Assembly (NCBI RefSeq): GCF_006716745.1
Contig: NZ_VFPP01000001.1
Location: 6,397,386-6,461,385, forward strand
Direction of reading: 5' to 3'
DNA from: Saccharothrix saharensis
GTDB lineage: Bacteria > Actinomycetota > Actinomycetes > Mycobacteriales > Pseudonocardiaceae
Length of the DNA stretch: 64,000 nt
The position numbers were made by a program, and so were the translations under genes. Positions within the stretch are counted from its first letter, which is position 1, and each line of letters starts with the position of its first letter. Below, in pieces: positions 26,450 through 37,486 of the stretch. The notes under the pieces were generated by a model. That model was not told where the DNA came from, made no database searches, and was given only the letters and a program-made list of their open reading frames with translations.

Positions 26450-27391
26450 GTGCAACGCTGGAGAGGGCTCGACCACCTGCCCGGCGGCTGGGGCCGCTGC
26501 GTGGTGACCATCGGCGTGTTCGACGGGGTGCACCGCGGGCACCAGGCGCTGATCGACCGTGCGGTCGGGTTGGCCGAGGAGAAGGGCGTGCCCAGCGTCC
26601 TGATCACCTTCGACCCGCACCCGTCCGAAGTGGTCCGACCGGGCAGCCACCCGGCGCAGCTGACCAGCCTGCGCCGCCGCGCGGAACTGGTGGAGGGCCT
26701 GGGCGTGGACGTGTTCTGCGTCATCCCGTTCACCGCCGAGGTGGCGCGCACCCCGGCCGACGAGTTCGCGCACGAGGTGCTGGTGGAGCAGCTGCACGTG
26801 GCGGCCGTGGTGGTGGGGGAGAACTTCACGTTCGGCCACAAGGCGGCCGGCACCGTGGAGCTGCTGCGCGCGCTGGGCAAGAGGTTCGGTTTCGTGACCG
26901 AGGGGGCGGATCTGGTGACCGACGACGGGGTGACGTACTCGTCGACCTACATCCGGGCGTGCATCGACGCGGGCGACGTGGCCGCCGCGGCGCAGGCGCT
27001 CGGCCGGCCGCACCGGCTGGAGGGCATCGTGGTGCGCGGTGACGGCCGGGGCAAGGAGCTCGGCTTCCCCACGGCCAACCTGTCCACCACGCGGTTCGCC
27101 GCCGTGCCCGCGGACGGCGTGTACGCGTGCTGGTTCGTGCACGGGTCGGGCCGCCGGCTCAAGGCCGCCGTCAGCGTGGGCACCAACCCGACGTTCTCCG
27201 GCCGGGAACGGCGGGTCGAGGCGTTCGTGCTCGACGTGGACGAGGACTTCTACGGCCAGCGCGTGGCGCTCGACTTCGTGGACCGGCTGCGGGACATGGA
27301 GAAGTTCGACGGCGTCGAGTCGCTGCTGGAGCAGATGCACCGCGACGTGGCCACGACCCGTGACCTCCTGACGGATCCGGGTGACGCCTGA
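26450..27391 (+). CDS. ribF: Bifunctional riboflavin kinase/FAD synthetase RibF
   Basis: The 313-residue enzyme makes FMN and FAD. The N-terminal nucleotidyltransferase has VVTIGVFDGVHRGHQALI, TFDPHPSEVV and YSSTYIR; the C-terminal kinase begins after LEGIVVRGDGRGKELGFPTANL. GTG start 7 nt behind TAGGCT (26437-26442), without Shine-Dalgarno; only 47 nt separate it from the previous gene, so there is no room for an FMN riboswitch. Confidence 0.96.
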   Translation: MQRWRGLDHLPGGWGRCVVTIGVFDGVHRGHQALIDRAVGLAEEKGVPSVLITFDPHPSEVVRPGSHPAQLTSLRRRAELVEGLGVDVFCVIPFTAEVARTPADEFAHEVLVEQLHVAAVVVGENFTFGHKAAGTVELLRALGKRFGFVTEGADLVTDDGVTYSSTYIRACIDAGDVAAAAQALGRPHRLEGIVVRGDGRGKELGFPTANLSTTRFAAVPADGVYACWFVHGSGRRLKAAVSVGTNPTFSGRERRVEAFVLDVDEDFYGQRVALDFVDRLRDMEKFDGVESLLEQMHRDVATTRDLLTDPGDA

Positions 27392-27482
27392 GGGGTTGAA
27401 CCAGGTGGGTGGAACCGGCCGTGTGACGCCTGACGACCTGGCAAGATGCCTGTCACGTCCGTCGGTCAGGGGAGAGGCGAAG

Positions 27483-27971
27483 GTGGAGGACCACAAGATC
27501 GTCCAGCGCAACCTCGCGTTGCAGCGGGAGTGGTACGGGGAGCCCTTGGGCGACCGGGTGCGGCGGTTGGTGGTCGCGTTCAACGTCTCGCAGGCGCAGC
27601 TCGCCGACGTGCTGGGCATCAGCGCCCCCATGCTGAGCCAGGTCATGAGCGGCCGCCGGGCCAAGATCGGCAACCCGTCCGTGCTGGCGCGGATGATCAT
27701 GTTGGAGCGCAAGGTCCTCACCCCCGACGTGGCGTCCGGCTCGCCCGAGGCCTTGCAGCTCGCCCTGGAGGACGTGCGGCAGTCGAAGCCCACCGTGAGC
27801 CGCGACTCACTGCCGGTGAACGGCAGCGCGGACGACGAGGCCGTGGTGTTCCCGTTCCTGCGCCGCCTGGCCGACCGCCGCGAGCTGTCGCAGGCCGCCG
27901 ACGTGCTGGGCGAGGACTTCCCGGCCCTGGCGGAGCTGCTGCGCCGCGCGGGCAAGGGCCGCGACGCCTGA
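27483..27971 (+). CDS. HTH DNA-binding protein
   Basis: The 162-residue protein has an XRE-like helix-turn-helix, residues about 25-75: VSQAQLADVLGISAPMLSQVMSGRRAKIGNPSVLARM. The rest is helical and polar. The GTG at 27483 has GGGGAG about 10 nt upstream. It follows ribF and precedes thpR by 20 bp. Its targets are unknown. Confidence 0.78.
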   Translation: MEDHKIVQRNLALQREWYGEPLGDRVRRLVVAFNVSQAQLADVLGISAPMLSQVMSGRRAKIGNPSVLARMIMLERKVLTPDVASGSPEALQLALEDVRQSKPTVSRDSLPVNGSADDEAVVFPFLRRLADRRELSQAADVLGEDFPALAELLRRAGKGRDA

Positions 27972-27991
27972 CCACCCCGACCCGACCGCCC

Positions 27992-28444
27992 GTGAGCCTG
28001 TTCTCCGCGATCTTCCCGCCCGCCGACGTCGTCGACGAGCTGCACGACGCCCTCCTCCCGATCCGTCGGGCCCACCCGCGGCTGCGCTGGCAACACCCGG
28101 CCCGCTGGCACGTCACCGTCCGGTTCTTCGGCGAGGCCGAGCCCGCCGACCAGCTCGCCGGCCTGGACCGCGTCACCGCGCCCGTCCTGCGGCTGCGCGG
28201 CAGCGGCACGTTCCGCCAGGTGCTGTGGATCGGCGTGGACGGCGCGCTGGCCGAGCTGGGCGAGGCGGCGCACGTGCCGCCGGACTGGCGCCCGCACCTC
28301 ACCGTCGCCCGCGGTGCACCGCTGCCGCACGTGGAGTTCACCGGTCGTGAGTGGACCGCGACCGAGGTCGTGCTGGTCCGCAGCCGTCCGGTGGAGGGCT
28401 ACGCGGTGCTCGACCGAGTGCCCTTGAGCACGTCAAACGCGTAG
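27992..28444 (+). CDS. thpR: RNA 2',3'-cyclic phosphodiesterase ThpR
   Basis: The 150-residue 2H phosphoesterase has both catalytic HxTx motifs: [10 protein letters not shown] near residue 40 and PHLTVARG near residue 115, and opens [16 protein letters not shown], typical of LigT/ThpR. It opens 2',3'-cyclic phosphates in RNA. At 150 residues it is a bit shorter than usual (about 180), mainly in the middle. Confidence 0.85.
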   Translation: MSLFSAIFPPADVVDELHDALLPIRRAHPRLRWQHPARWHVTVRFFGEAEPADQLAGLDRVTAPVLRLRGSGTFRQVLWIGVDGALAELGEAAHVPPDWRPHLTVARGAPLPHVEFTGREWTATEVVLVRSRPVEGYAVLDRVPLSTSNA

Positions 28445-28568
28445 CGGGTGGCCACTGCTGGTAGCCTCGACATTTGGGTCTGGCTGCGGTCCGTGGCGGC
28501 CAGCACCGACTACCCCGCTCGCGGGCGGGGCCGCACGGCACTTAACCAGCACAAGGAGTAACAAGCAC
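28445..28568 (+). promoter_or_regulatory. rpsO promoter and structured 5' leader
   Basis: The 124-nt leader has a TAGCCT hexamer near 28461 and a GC-rich hairpin CCCCGC-N5-GGCGGGG near 28514-28531, then AAGGAG before the GTG. In many bacteria S15 represses its own mRNA through a leader structure that mimics its 16S site; that this leader does so is inference. Confidence 0.45.
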
Positions 28569-28838
28569 GTGGCACTGACCACCCAGGAAAAGAAGACCAT
28601 CCTCGCCGAGTACGGCGTCCACGACACGGACACCGGTTCCGCCGAGGCCCAGGTCGCGCTGCTGAGCAAGCGCATCGCCGACCTGACGGAGCACCTGAAG
28701 AAGCACAAGCACGACCACCACTCGCGTCGTGGCCTGCTCCTGCTGGTCGGCCGGCGTCGCCGGCTGCTGAACTACCTCCAGAAGGTGGACATCCAGCGCT
28801 ACCGCGCCCTCATCGGGCGGCTCGGCCTGCGCAGGTGA
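28569..28838 (+). CDS. rpsO: 30S ribosomal protein S15
   Basis: The 89-residue protein is complete: [65 protein letters not shown], the full S15 signature. It binds the central domain of 16S rRNA. AAGGAG lies 9 nt before the GTG. It is followed by a 17-bp hairpin and then pnp, the common rpsO-pnp order. Confidence 0.98.
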   Translation: MALTTQEKKTILAEYGVHDTDTGSAEAQVALLSKRIADLTEHLKKHKHDHHSRRGLLLLVGRRRRLLNYLQKVDIQRYRALIGRLGLRR

Positions 28839-28843
28839 GACGT

Positions 28844-28881
28844 GCCGAGGGGGAGTGACCGTCCGGTCACTCCCCCTCGGC
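28844..28881 (+). terminator. 17-bp perfect hairpin between rpsO and pnp
   Basis: Arms at 28844-28860 and 28865-28881 (inner part GAGGGGGAGTGACC) are perfectly complementary around the 4-nt loop GTCC, 5 nt after the rpsO stop. It can terminate rpsO transcription or, as in E. coli rpsO-pnp, be a long duplex at which readthrough mRNA is processed. Confidence 0.85.
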
Positions 28882-29058
28882 GTTATCGAAAACAAGACGA
28901 GGGAAGCACGCGCGGCGAACGGGACGACAGTTCGCCGGTCCTCGGTAGTGGCCCCCTGGTGGACGACACCCAGGGGACTTCGATCGAAGACCGGCCTCGT
29001 CCGAACCGCGATCCCGCGCCACGAGCGCGCTGTGACCCGCATGACGAGGAGTACCCAT

Positions 29059-31298
29059 ATGACGGACATCGAGGTCCACGAGACTTCCGCTGTGATCGAC
29101 AACGGTCGGTTCGGCACGCGCACCATCCGCTTCGAGACCGGCCGCCTGGCGCGCCAGGCGGCGGGCTCGGTCGTCGCCTACCTGGACGACGAGACGATGC
29201 TGCTGTCGGCGACGACGGCGTCGAAGCACCCCAAGGAGCACTTCGACTTCTTCCCCCTCACGGTGGACGTCGAGGAGCGCATGTACGCCGCGGGCCGCAT
29301 CCCCGGCTCGTTCTTCCGCCGCGAAGGCCGCCCGTCGACCGACGCGATCCTGACCTGCCGGCTGATCGACCGGCCGCTGCGCCCGTCCTTCGTGGACGGT
29401 CTGCGCAACGAGATCCAGGTCGTCATCACGGTGATGAGCCTGAACCCGGCCGACCTGTACGACGTCGTGGCGATCAACGCCGCGTCGGCGTCCACGCAGC
29501 TCGCGGGCCTGCCGTTCTCCGGCCCCATCGGCGGCGTCCGGGTGGCGCTGATCGAGGGCCAGTGGGTGGCGTTCCCGACCCACGAGCAGCTGGAGAAGGC
29601 CGTGTTCGACATGGTCGTCGCCGGTCGCGTGGTGGGTGACGACGTCGCGATCATGATGGTCGAGGCCGAGGCCACCGAGAAGGCGATCGACCTGATCGGC
29701 GAGGGCGCGCAGGCGCCCACCGAGGAGGTCGTGGCCGCCGGCCTCGAGGCCGCCAAGCCGTTCATCAAGGTGCTGTGCGACGCGCAGGCGCAGCTCGCGC
29801 AGGTCGCGGCGAAGGCCACCGGCGAGTTCCCGACCTACCCGGCCTACCAGCCCGACGCCTTCGAGGCCGTCGAGCAGGCCGGCGCGGGCGAGCTGGCGCA
29901 GGCGCTGACCATCGCGGGCAAGCAGGAGCGCGAGTCCCGCATCGACGAGGTCAAGGCGTCGGTGCTGGAGAAGCTGGCCGAGCAGTTCGAGGGGCGCGAG
30001 AAGGAGGTCGGCGCGGCGTTCCGCTCGCTGACCAAGAAGCTGGTGCGCCAGCGCATCCTGCGCGACAAGGTGCGCATCGACGGCCGCGGCCTCACCGAGA
30101 TCCGGTCGCTGTCGGCCGAGGTCGAGGTCATCCCGCGGGCGCACGGCTCGGCGCTGTTCGAGCGCGGCGAGACTCAGATCCTGGGTGTCACCACGCTGAA
30201 CATGCTGCGCATGGAGCAGCAGATCGACTCGCTGTCCCCGGAGACGCACAAGCGCTACCTGCACCACTACAACTTCCCGCCGTTCTCCACCGGTGAGACC
30301 GGCCGCGTGGGCTCGCCCAAGCGGCGCGAGATCGGCCACGGCGCGCTGGCCGAGCGGGCGCTGATGCCCGTGCTGCCCAAGCGCGAGGAGTTCCCCTACG
30401 CGATCCGCCAGGTGTCCGAGGCGCTGGGCTCCAACGGCTCGACGTCCATGGGCTCGGTCTGCGCGTCCACGATGTCGCTGCTCAACGCCGGCGTGCCGCT
30501 GAAGGCGCCGGTCTCGGGCATCGCCATGGGCCTGGTGTCCGACGAGGTCGACGGCAAGACGGAGTACGTCGCGCTGACCGACATCCTCGGCGCCGAGGAC
30601 GCGTTCGGCGACATGGACTTCAAGGTCGCCGGCACCAAGGAGTTCGTCACCGCGCTCCAGCTCGACACCAAGCTCGACGGCATCCCGTCCGACGTGCTCG
30701 CGGGCGCGCTGGGCCAGGCTCGCGACGCGCGCCTGACCATCCTGGAGGTCATGGCCGAGGCCATCGACAGCCCGGACGAGATGAGCCCGTTCGCGCCGCG
30801 CGTGACGTCGGTCAAGATCCCGACCGACAAGATCGGCGAGGTCATCGGCCCGAAGGGCAAGATGATCAACTCGATCACCGAGCAGACCGGTGCCGACATC
30901 TCCATCGAGGACGACGGCACGATCTACGTCGGCGCGGCGGACGGCCCGTCGGCCGAGGCCGCGATCGGCCTGATCAACGCGATCGCGAACCCGCAGCTGC
31001 CGAAGGTGGGCGAGCGCTTCCTGGGCACCGTGGTGAAGACCGCGGCGTTCGGCGCGTTCGTGTCCCTGCTCCCGGGCAAGGACGGCCTGATCCACATCTC
31101 CAAGCTGGGCAACGGCAAGCGCATCAACAAGGTCGAGGACGTCGTCAACGTCGGCGACAAGCTCCGCGTCGAGATCGCGGACATCGACCAGCGCGGCAAG
31201 ATCAGCCTGGTGCTGGTGAACGAGGACGCGGACGCGGCCCCGGCTGCCGACAACCCCGCCCAGGACGCCGCACCCGCCGAGGCCGAGGCCTCCGCGCA

Positions 31299-31302
<4 letters not shown>
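29059..31302 (+). CDS. pnp: Polyribonucleotide nucleotidyltransferase (PNPase)
   Basis: The 747-residue exoribonuclease has two RNase PH domains separated by a helical domain, with the catalytic block [38 protein letters not shown], then a KH domain ([21 protein letters not shown]) and an S1 domain ([26 protein letters not shown]). It degrades RNA 3'-5' and makes tails. The ATG at 29059 has GGAG 8 nt upstream; an ATG at 29041 is possible. Its stop overlaps pepR by 4 nt. Confidence 0.98.
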
Positions 31303-33493
<2,191 letters not shown>

Positions 33494-33533
33494 TCCGCCC
33501 GATGGGGCGAAGCCCGATGGAGCGGAAGCAGTC

Positions 33534-33989
33534 GTGAAGACCAGGACCGTCGCGTTCCTCGTCACCGCCGCCCTGGTGGTGTACTTCGTGCTGCTCGGCG
33601 GCCGGGCCGTGGTGCTGCTGGGCACCGGCGACCCGGTCGGCATCGGCCTCGGCGTCGGCGTGCTGGTGCTGCCGCTGATCGGCGCGTGGATCGCGTGGAC
33701 GAACCTGAGGTTCGGCTTCACCACCCAGCGGATGGCGCGGCAGCTCGACGCCGAGGGCGGTCTCCTCGACACGTCGGACCTGCCGCGCCGCCCGTCCGGC
33801 CGGGTGGACCGGGACGCGGCCGACGCGTGGTTCGAGCAGCGCCGCGCGGACGTGGAGGCGCGCCCGCGGGACTGGCGGACGTGGTTCCTGCTGGCGCAGG
33901 CCTACGACCTGGCCGGGGATCGCGGCCGGGCGCGGGAGACGATGCGGAAGGCGATCGACCTCTACGGGTCGCCGACGAATCCGGTGTAG
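33534..33989 (+). CDS. Two-helix membrane protein with TPR-like tail
   Basis: The 151-residue protein has two membrane helices (residues about 7-27 and 37-60) and a cytosolic part ending in a TPR-like repeat (RDWRTWFLLAQAYDLAGDRGRARETMRKAIDLY). It follows dapB, as a conserved actinobacterial hypothetical gene does. Function unknown. GGAAG precedes the GTG. Confidence 0.75.
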   Translation: MKTRTVAFLVTAALVVYFVLLGGRAVVLLGTGDPVGIGLGVGVLVLPLIGAWIAWTNLRFGFTTQRMARQLDAEGGLLDTSDLPRRPSGRVDRDAADAWFEQRRADVEARPRDWRTWFLLAQAYDLAGDRGRARETMRKAIDLYGSPTNPV

Positions 33990-34036
33990 ACCAGCCGGGT
34001 GAGACGTGATTCATTCGGACTTAACGTTCTCTTGCC

Positions 34037-34065
34037 TTGGATCATTCGGTGAGCGTGGTTACCGT
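34037..34065 (+). promoter_or_regulatory. Promoter of the 28-residue membrane peptide
   Basis: TTGGAT (34037-34042), 17-nt spacer, TACCGT (34060-34065), then 7 nt to the ATG at 34073: a full -35/-10 pair placed for a leaderless transcript. Confidence 0.6.
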
Positions 34066-34072
34066 AGGTGAC

Positions 34073-34159
34073 ATGGTCAAAACCTGCGAGAACCTGCGGC
34101 TGACCGTCGCCTGCGTGGTCGTCGCCATCGCCCTGGGCGTTGCGCTCACCTTGGGCTGA
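34073..34159 (+). CDS. Membrane microprotein, 28 residues
   Basis: The frame ATG...TGA encodes MVKTCENLRLTVACVVVAIA followed by LGVALTLG: a short basic/polar head and one membrane helix of about 19 residues, with N-in orientation suggested by Lys and Arg before it. The evidence is the well-formed promoter positioned 7 nt upstream, the absence of any larger gene there, and the strong hydrophobic pattern. No Shine-Dalgarno is needed for a leaderless ATG. Function unknown; it might modulate an envelope protein. Confidence 0.55.
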   Translation: MVKTCENLRLTVACVVVAIALGVALTLG

Positions 34160-34220
34160 CCGAGCCGATCTCCTGGGGAAGAATCAGGCGAACCGCCGCA
34201 CGTCCTCCCCTGGAGTCCCC

Positions 34221-35009
34221 ATGCACTTCGCTCGGATCGTCCGGGCGGCGCTCGCCGTCGTCGCGGCCCTGGTCGCGGCCGGTCTCGTCCTGCCGGTCGC
34301 CACCGCGCGGGCCGCGGTGGGCTGCGACGTCGACTACGCGATCACGGACCAGTGGCGCGGCGGGTTCGGCGCGCGGGTCACCCTCACGAACCTGGGCGAC
34401 CCGCTGTCGGGCTGGACGCTGGAGTGGGCGTTCACGGCCGGGCAGAAGATCAGCTCGGAGACGTGGAACGGCGTGTTCACCCAGGCCGGCGCCGCCGTGC
34501 GGGTGCGCAACGCCGGGCACAACGGCGCGGTGGGCACGGGCCGGTCGGTGACGGTCGGCTTCAACGGCACCTGGTCGGGCAGCAACCCCGCGCCCACCTC
34601 GTTCACCGTGGACGGCGTGCCGTGCACCGGCTCGGTCGTGACCGCGGCCCCGACGAGTGGCGCTCCGGAGCCGTCGGCAACGACGACGACCGCCGCGGCA
34701 CCGTCCGCCACGAGCGCGACGACGGCCTCCACGACGACCACCACCAGGACGTCGGTGTCCTCGTCCTCGGCGTCGGCCACGAGCTCGACCTCCGAGTCGG
34801 CGGCGGCCTCCGGGACGTTCGACTGGCCGACCGCGTCACCGAAACCCGCGGTCGTGCTGTCCGCGGACATCAGCCCCGAGAGCGGGGTGGACGCGCTGCG
34901 CCTGGGCCTGGTCATCAGCCTGCTCGTGGCGGCGGTGGGCATCGCCGTCCTGCTGGTGGTGCGCCGCCACCTCGGGCGGGTGGGTGACCACTCCGGCGAG
35001 CGACGGTAG
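34221..35009 (+). CDS. Membrane-anchored CBM2 carbohydrate-binding protein
   Basis: The 262-residue protein has a Sec signal (about 1-33), a CBM2 module (about 35-135: CDVDYAITDQWRGGFGARVTLTN, W-T-L-E-W, ETWNGVF, VGFNGTWSGSNPAPTSFTVDGVPC with two cysteines closing the module), a long Thr/Ser linker, and a C-terminal membrane helix (LGLVISLLVAAVGIAVLLVV) ending in Arg. CBM2 binds cellulose, xylan or chitin. No catalytic domain is present, so it may tether the cell to polysaccharide. GGAG precedes the ATG. Confidence 0.85.
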   Translation: MHFARIVRAALAVVAALVAAGLVLPVATARAAVGCDVDYAITDQWRGGFGARVTLTNLGDPLSGWTLEWAFTAGQKISSETWNGVFTQAGAAVRVRNAGHNGAVGTGRSVTVGFNGTWSGSNPAPTSFTVDGVPCTGSVVTAAPTSGAPEPSATTTTAAAPSATSATTASTTTTTRTSVSSSSASATSSTSESAAASGTFDWPTASPKPAVVLSADISPESGVDALRLGLVISLLVAAVGIAVLLVVRRHLGRVGDHSGERR

Positions 35010-35071
35010 GCGGTCACACGACCGGGTGGTTCACCGTGCGATCACCCGAATGGCCGGGTAGCCGAAGAGGC

Positions 35072-35449
35072 ATGGATCGATCAGCGGTGGACCGCCTCTA
35101 CGACTGCGACGTGCTGGATCGGCACGGCCGGCCCATCGGACCGGTCGCGGAGCTGTGGCTGGCCGGTGGCCGCCCGTTGTGGGCCACCGTGCGCAGCGAC
35201 GGCGGGACCACGCTGGTGCCGATCCGGGGTGCCCAGGTGCGCGACCGCAGGCTCGTGGTGCCGGTCGAGAAGCGGGAGGTGGAGGACGCGCCGAAGGTCG
35301 GCGACCGGGAGCTCTCCGAGGCCGAGCAGGCCGAGTTGCACGACCACTACGGGCTGACGCTGCCCGAGCAGCGGTTGGTGCGCCACCGGCGCGGCGCTAG
35401 TGCACCCACCAGCCAGCCACCGCGGCAGGTGAGGCGGCGAGCACGCTGA
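35072..35449 (+). CDS. PRC-barrel domain protein
   Basis: The 125-residue protein has a PRC-barrel-like beta domain (residues about 5-75: LYDCDVLDRHGRPIGPVAELWLAGGRPLWATVRS...LVPIRGAQV) and a charged tail as in photosystem reaction centre H-like stress proteins (DUF2382 N-part). The 3' end overlaps the convergent VTT gene by 53 bp. GAGG lies before the ATG. Confidence 0.75.
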   Translation: MDRSAVDRLYDCDVLDRHGRPIGPVAELWLAGGRPLWATVRSDGGTTLVPIRGAQVRDRRLVVPVEKREVEDAPKVGDRELSEAEQAELHDHYGLTLPEQRLVRHRRGASAPTSQPPRQVRRRAR

Positions 35450-35897
35450 ACCGGGCGAACCGGCCGACCACGCTGGTCGAGACGAACAACCAGGACGACA
35501 TGCCCGCCAGTCCCGCGAGCACCGTGGTGAACATGAACGGCGGCAGGCCGACCACCGCGCTGACCGCGTGCGTGCCGAACATCCAGTGCGGGTGCCGGTG
35601 GCAGCGCACGCGCACCCACTCCAGCCGCGCCCTCCACTTCAGCCGCCGCGGCGAGAGCGGCTTGGCCTTCTTCTCCTCGCGCTTCAGGAACGCGGGCAGG
35701 CGCAGCGACCCGCGCGCGGCCAGGAAGTAGACCATCTTGCCCAGCACCTGGCCCAGCGCCACCGCGAGCCCGATCCACCACCACGAGATGCCCGGCTGCT
35801 GGGTCACCAGGCCGAGCACGAAGAGCTCGATGCTGATCAGGGGTAACAGGGCGGAGCCGAAGGCGACGCTGAACGTGAGGCACAACCACGCGAGCAC
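35397..35897 (-). CDS. VTT/DedA-like membrane protein
   Basis: The 166-residue protein has four to five membrane helices, with GLAVALGQVLGKMVYFLAARG matching the VTT-domain consensus of DedA/YqaA proteins, thought to be lipid scramblases or transporters. The GTG at 35895-35897 is 7 nt behind TAGCGT (35905-35910), a leaderless start that decides among several upstream alternatives. Confidence 0.8.
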   Translation of the reverse strand: MLAWLCLTFSVAFGSALLPLISIELFVLGLVTQQPGISWWWIGLAVALGQVLGKMVYFLAARGSLRLPAFLKREEKKAKPLSPRRLKWRARLEWVRVRCHRHPHWMFGTHAVSAVVGLPPFMFTTVLAGLAGMSSWLFVSTSVVGRFARFSVLAASPAAVAGWWVH

Positions 35898-35919
35898 CCC
35901 GGCGACGCTACCCGTGCGG

Positions 35920-36471
35920 TCAAGGCTCCAGCAGTAGGGACAACCCCCCGGTAACCCTGATTTCGCGCAACGGTCGCCCACCGGCGTCCAGCGTCCGCAC
36001 GGTGCCGTCGGCAGCCCACTCGGCCCGGCCGTAGAAGCCGATCGACGCCTTGTCCGCCTCCGGGACCCACGCGACACCCCTGGTCGCACCCGCTTCCCGC
36101 AGGCGCAGGGCGGCGGTGGCGAGCAACCTGCCGCCGTGGCCGCGCCGTCCCCAGCGCGGTTCCACGAGCACGTGCAGCAGCGCGGTCGTGGCCGCGTCGT
36201 CGGGCAGCGAGCCGTCCGCGCGCGCCACCTCGTCCTCGGGCGCCATGCCGGCGACGCAGAACCCGACGGTCCACTGCCCCTCGGCGGCGACGAACACCTG
36301 GCCGTGCGCGACCGCCTCGGCCCACGCGGGCGCGGTCCGGTCCACGTCCAGCCCGTCCAGCACCTCGGCGGGCACCAGGTCCCGGTAGGCGGTGCGCCAG
36401 GTGTCGCGGTGGATGCGGGCGATCTCCGCCACGTCGTCGGGCTGCGCGGTGCGCACGGTGGCGTCGGCCAT
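35920..36471 (-). CDS. GNAT family N-acetyltransferase
   Basis: The 183-residue protein has the GNAT core: beta-4 LLHVLVEPRWGRRGHGGRLLATAALRLRE (acetyl-CoA loop R-x-x-G-x-G variant GRRGHGG) and the C-terminal ASIGFYGRAEWAADG. It acetylates an unknown amine. ATG is 6 nt behind TAGGGT (36478-36483). It lies 22 bp upstream of the VTT gene. Confidence 0.85.
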   Translation of the reverse strand: MADATVRTAQPDDVAEIARIHRDTWRTAYRDLVPAEVLDGLDVDRTAPAWAEAVAHGQVFVAAEGQWTVGFCVAGMAPEDEVARADGSLPDDAATTALLHVLVEPRWGRRGHGGRLLATAALRLREAGATRGVAWVPEADKASIGFYGRAEWAADGTVRTLDAGGRPLREIRVTGGLSLLLEP

Positions 36472-36589
36472 GTCGGCACCCTATCGGCCGCCCGGTGGCG
36501 GGCGGGCGCGTGGTGATCGGCTCGCCTTCGGGCACCGGTGGCGGAAATCCGCGTGATCCCGGGCGGGTCGGCGTGACAGCGTCGGTGAC

Positions 36590-37486
36590 GTGCGTTGGGC
36601 AGCGTTGGGCGTCGTGTACGTGGTCTGGGGTTCCACCTACCTGGGCATCAAGTTCACCATCGAGTCGATGCCGCCGCTGGTGTCGGGGGGTGCGCGGTTC
36701 CTCGTCGCGGGCGCGGTGCTCGCGCTGGTGGTGGCGTGGCGCGGCGGGCTGCGGATGACGCGGCGGCAGTTCGGCTCGGCGGTGCTGCTGGGGTTGTTGC
36801 TGCCGGCCTGGGGCAACGGGCTCGTGGTGCTGGCCGAGCAGTCCGTGGCGTCGGGGCTGGCGGCGCTGCTGGTGGCGGTCGTGCCGCTGTACGTGGTGCT
36901 GATGCGGCGGATCGCCGGGGAACGACCGCACGGCGTGACGTACGCGGGTGTGGCCATCGGGCTGGGCGGGCTGGCCGTGCTGTTGTCGGACGACATGGGG
37001 GAGTCGTCGTGGTGGGGGCCGTGGGTGGTGCTGCTGGCGGCGTTCGGGTGGGCCCTGGGGTCGTTCCTGAGCAACCGGTTGGACACGCCCGCGAACCCGT
37101 TCGCGTTGTCGGCGGTCGAGATGCTCGCCGGCGGGGTGGCGTTGACGGTGGTGGGGCTGGCCGCGGGGGAACGGGTGTCGCCCGGGGAGATCACCACGTC
37201 GTCGTGGGCGGCGTGGGTCTACCTGGTGGTGTTCGGGTCGTTGTTGGCGTTCAGCTCCTACGTCTACGTGCTGGGCCAGTTGCCGGTGTCGACGGTGGCG
37301 ACCTACGCGTACGTGAACCCGGTGATCGCGGTGGTGCTCGGGGTGTGGCTGGCCGACGAGCGGTTCGGGCCGTTGCAGCTGCTCGGCGGTGCGCTGGTGG
37401 TGGTCGCGGTGGTGCTCGTGGTGCGGGCCGAGCGGAAACGTCGTACCCCGGTGGGAGGATCCGTCCGTGCAGAAGATGAGCGCTGA
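36590..37486 (+). CDS. EamA/DMT family transporter
   Basis: The 298-residue protein has ten membrane helices in two EamA repeats, beginning VVYVVWGSTYLGIKFTIESMPP, typical of RhaT/YedA-like metabolite exporters. The substrate is unknown. Its last 20 bp overlap the start of the AlkX gene in another frame, so both are probably on one mRNA. Confidence 0.9.
   Translation: MRWAALGVVYVVWGSTYLGIKFTIESMPPLVSGGARFLVAGAVLALVVAWRGGLRMTRRQFGSAVLLGLLLPAWGNGLVVLAEQSVASGLAALLVAVVPLYVVLMRRIAGERPHGVTYAGVAIGLGGLAVLLSDDMGESSWWGPWVVLLAAFGWALGSFLSNRLDTPANPFALSAVEMLAGGVALTVVGLAAGERVSPGEITTSSWAAWVYLVVFGSLLAFSSYVYVLGQLPVSTVATYAYVNPVIAVVLGVWLADERFGPLQLLGGALVVVAVVLVVRAERKRRTPVGGSVRAEDER

Noticed and set aside
27381..27482. 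Longer N-terminus for the HTH protein
   Set aside because: The extra 34 codons have no domain-like sequence, and GGGGAG sits properly before the GTG at 27483.
28867..31095. 742-codon open frame antisense to pnp
   Set aside because: It mirrors the pnp codons (high GC leaves few stops on the other strand) and has no domain-like sequence or start signal.
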